This document shows, piece by piece, positions 4,709 through 6,546 of a stretch of 6,546 nt of DNA; position 1 is the first letter of the stretch; every line of letters starts with the position of its first letter. The notes beneath the pieces are model-generated. The model was not told where the DNA came from. It searched no databases and was given only the letters and a program-made list of their open reading frames with translations. The position numbers and the translations under genes were made by a program. The stretch is from JASFWK01 sp050049355. Lineage in GTDB: Bacteria > Chloroflexota > Anaerolineae > B4-G1 > DUEL01. Where the stretch lies: positions 1-6,546 of the forward strand of contig JASFWK010000117.1 of NCBI GenBank assembly GCA_050049355.1, in the 5' to 3' direction.

Positions 4709-6546
4709 TGAAGTCTCAGGAAATGGCTTCTACTATCTCCGGAACTCCCCTCGTCCGCTCCAAACTGCTAATCCCCAGCCCCGCTGGCCTCCTGCATCGG
4801 CCGAGGGTATCCCAGACCATTGAGCGAGGGCTTGAGCACAAACTGACGCTTCTCTCCGCCCCAGCCGGCTACGGCAAGACGTCAGCGCTGGTGGATTTCA
4901 CGCAGCACAGCTCCATGCCCGTGTGCTGGTACACTGCCGACGAACGGGATCGGGACCTGGGTGTATTCATCGAGTACCTGGTGGGCGCCATCCGGGAGCG
5001 CATCCCGGGTTTCGGCGAGCACACCCAGGCGGCCTTATCTTCCCTGGCCGGTGATCTCTCCCATGACCCGACTGCCGTCGTAGGCGAGCTGACTAACGAG
5101 ATTCTGGAGGTTGATACCCCCTTCGCCGTCGTGGTGGATAACTACGAGGCACTGGACGGCGCTTTGGGTATACAAGCGTTCGTCCACCGCCTGCTCGAGC
5201 TTCTCCCTCCCAACTGCCATTTGATGGTGGGCAGCCGAGTATTGCCGAGCATCCCCGTCACCCGCTTGGTTGCCAAGCGTCAGCTTATCGGCGTGACAGC
5301 CAAGGATCTGCGTTTCGATCCTCCAGAGATCCAGAAGCTTCTCAAGCTATCCGGGATCAAGGTACCCCGAAGTCAAGCAGAAGCTATTGCCGCCAACTCA
5401 GAGGGCTGGATCACGGGCATCCTGCTGCTGGCGGATTTGCTGCGCGGCGAATCCCAGGCTGCCCTACTCGATGCAGAGAGAGCTAGCACCGAGACGTATG
5501 GCTATCTGGCCCGAGAGGTGCTGAACCGCCAACCGCCCGACCTTCAGTTCTTCCTGCGTACCTCGGCCGTGTTGCGCGAGATGTCGCCTCGGCTATGCCG
5601 CCAGATCCTGCAGATTGAGGAGGCAGGTGGTCTGCTGACCGAGGTGGAGCGACGCAATCTCTTCGTGACCCGCTTTGGGAGGGGAGACACAGCGACTTAT
5701 CGCTACCACAACCTGTTCCGTGAGTTCTTGGAGGGGCAACTACGCCAGCGCGCCCCATCCCGCTACACTGACATGCACCTGCGGGCTGCCCAATGGTTCA
5801 GGCAGGACAACAGAGTGGAAGACGCAGTCTATCACTACCTGGCCGCCGAACGCTACTCAGAGGCAACAGCCCTGATGGAGCAGGTGACGATGGAGTGGTT
5901 CACACGGGGACGGGTAGAGATGCTTCTGAATTGGGCCGAGGAACTACCCGAAGATGTCAGATCGGAGGCTCCCCGACTGTCACTCTATCAGAGCAGAGTG
6001 CTCACAGATCGCTACGCCTACGAAAGGGCACGGCAGGCGCTGGCCCACGCCGAAGCCGGGTTTGCCGCTGGCGGGGATACGGCCTGTTTGGCCAAGGTTC
6101 ACGACCAGCATGCGGTGCTCGCGCTGTTTGAAGGACGGTATGAAGACGCGATCGCAGAAGCCCAGGCAGCGCTGGACCTGCTGGGCCAAGACGAGGTGGT
6201 AGAGCAAGCGGAGGTACAGCGACTCATCGGAAGGGCTCACATAGGGCTTGGCCACCTCGCTCAGGCAATTGCCCGGCTCGAAGATGCATTGGCGCTGTTC
6301 CGCCAGACTGGCAGTCCCTATGATGTGGCCAACGTACTGCAGGACATTGCCCACGCTCTGACCAACCTGGGTGCCCTCGATGAAGCGGCGATGCGGCTTA
6401 ACGAGGCTCTGGCCATACGCCGCCGACTGGGCGCACCCGTACCACTAGCGGGGGTACTCAACAACCTGGGTTACCTCCATTACCTGCGAGGAGAGTATCG
6501 GCAGGCGTTGGCGCTGTACGAGGAGGGGCTGCAGGCAGCCCGACGA
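4708..6546 (+). CDS. MalT/LuxR-type STAND ATPase transcriptional regulator with TPR repeats (3' end outside window)
   Basis: The frame is open from ATG 4708 to the window end, giving 613 residues of a protein whose relatives are usually about 850-1100. The N-terminal STRSKL-like lead-in (LVRSKLLIPSP, 15-25) is typical of the family. Walker A is APAGYGKT (51-58), and Walker B is FAVVVDN with Asp144. The sensor arginine lies in VGSR (Arg177), followed by AKDLRFDPPEIQKLL and GWITGILLLADLL (from 233). The winged-helix part contains FLRTSAVL (from 282) and YRYHNLFREFL (331-341). TPR-like helices follow from about 466, for example GRYEDAIAEAQAALDLL, LGALDEAAMRLNEALAI and LRGEYRQALALYEEGLQAA. In this family ligand binding triggers ATP-dependent oligomerisation and gene activation. 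The DNA-binding domain (LuxR HTH, or BTAD in many Chloroflexota proteins) is not in view, so the target and inducer are unknown. It has its own promoter and leader upstream. Confidence 0.93.
   Translation, partial: MKSQEMASTISGTPLVRSKLLIPSPAGLLHRPRVSQTIERGLEHKLTLLSAPAGYGKTSALVDFTQHSSMPVCWYTADERDRDLGVFIEYLVGAIRERIPGFGEHTQAALSSLAGDLSHDPTAVVGELTNEILEVDTPFAVVVDNYEALDGALGIQAFVHRLLELLPPNCHLMVGSRVLPSIPVTRLVAKRQLIGVTAKDLRFDPPEIQKLLKLSGIKVPRSQAEAIAANSEGWITGILLLADLLRGESQAALLDAERASTETYGYLAREVLNRQPPDLQFFLRTSAVLREMSPRLCRQILQIEEAGGLLTEVERRNLFVTRFGRGDTATYRYHNLFREFLEGQLRQRAPSRYTDMHLRAAQWFRQDNRVEDAVYHYLAAERYSEATALMEQVTMEWFTRGRVEMLLNWAEELPEDVRSEAPRLSLYQSRVLTDRYAYERARQALAHAEAGFAAGGDTACLAKVHDQHAVLALFEGRYEDAIAEAQAALDLLGQDEVVEQAEVQRLIGRAHIGLGHLAQAIARLEDALALFRQTGSPYDVANVLQDIAHALTNLGALDEAAMRLNEALAIRRRLGAPVPLAGVLNNLGYLHYLRGEYRQALALYEEGLQAARR

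Noticed and set aside
5483..6354. Reverse and alternate-frame ORFs inside the MalT-like gene
   Set aside because: The main frame carries all family motifs without interruption; the others have no domain content.

Overview
The window reads as a GC-rich bacterial chromosome segment, most likely from the phylum Chloroflexota (Anaerolineae, Caldilineae or Thermoflexia-like lineages). That assignment is an inference from protein style. The evidence is Pro-Thr rich 'PTPTPT' extracellular tails on two proteins, a secreted beta-helix protein with a 'YLPI' linker and a CARDB domain of the kind common in that phylum, and a MalT-like ATP-dependent regulator with TPR repeats. All supported genes lie on the + strand.

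Layout. (1) Bases 2-211 are the last 69 codons of a sensor histidine kinase. (2) It overlaps by 26 bases a gene (186-1361) for a single-pass membrane protein with a cytoplasmic N-terminal helical domain, an extracytoplasmic FecR-like domain and a long Pro/Thr tail. (3) A 79-codon reading frame of unknown function follows (1379-1618). (4) After a 180-base gap with a perfect 7-bp inverted repeat comes a 664-residue secreted right-handed beta-helix protein ending in a CARDB domain (1799-3793). (5) 52 bases later comes a 145-residue protein with a signal peptide, a Pro/Thr linker, an IPHTGG motif and a C-terminal membrane helix (3846-4283). (6) A 424-base region without a confident gene holds a near-consensus sigma-70 promoter, two adjacent hairpins and a possible 49-residue leader ORF whose stop codon overlaps the start of the next gene. 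(7) The window ends inside a MalT/LuxR-type STAND ATPase regulator (4708 to beyond 6546); only its first 613 codons are present.

How it may fit together (inference). The kinase and the FecR-type protein look co-translated and could form a membrane signalling pair. The beta-helix protein and the anchored small protein look like a two-gene surface operon. The MalT-like regulator appears to have its own promoter and a structured leader. There is no CRISPR array, tRNA, rRNA or insertion sequence. Most of the window is ordinary for this type of organism; the leader of the MalT-like gene and the IPHTGG surface protein are the parts most worth a second look.
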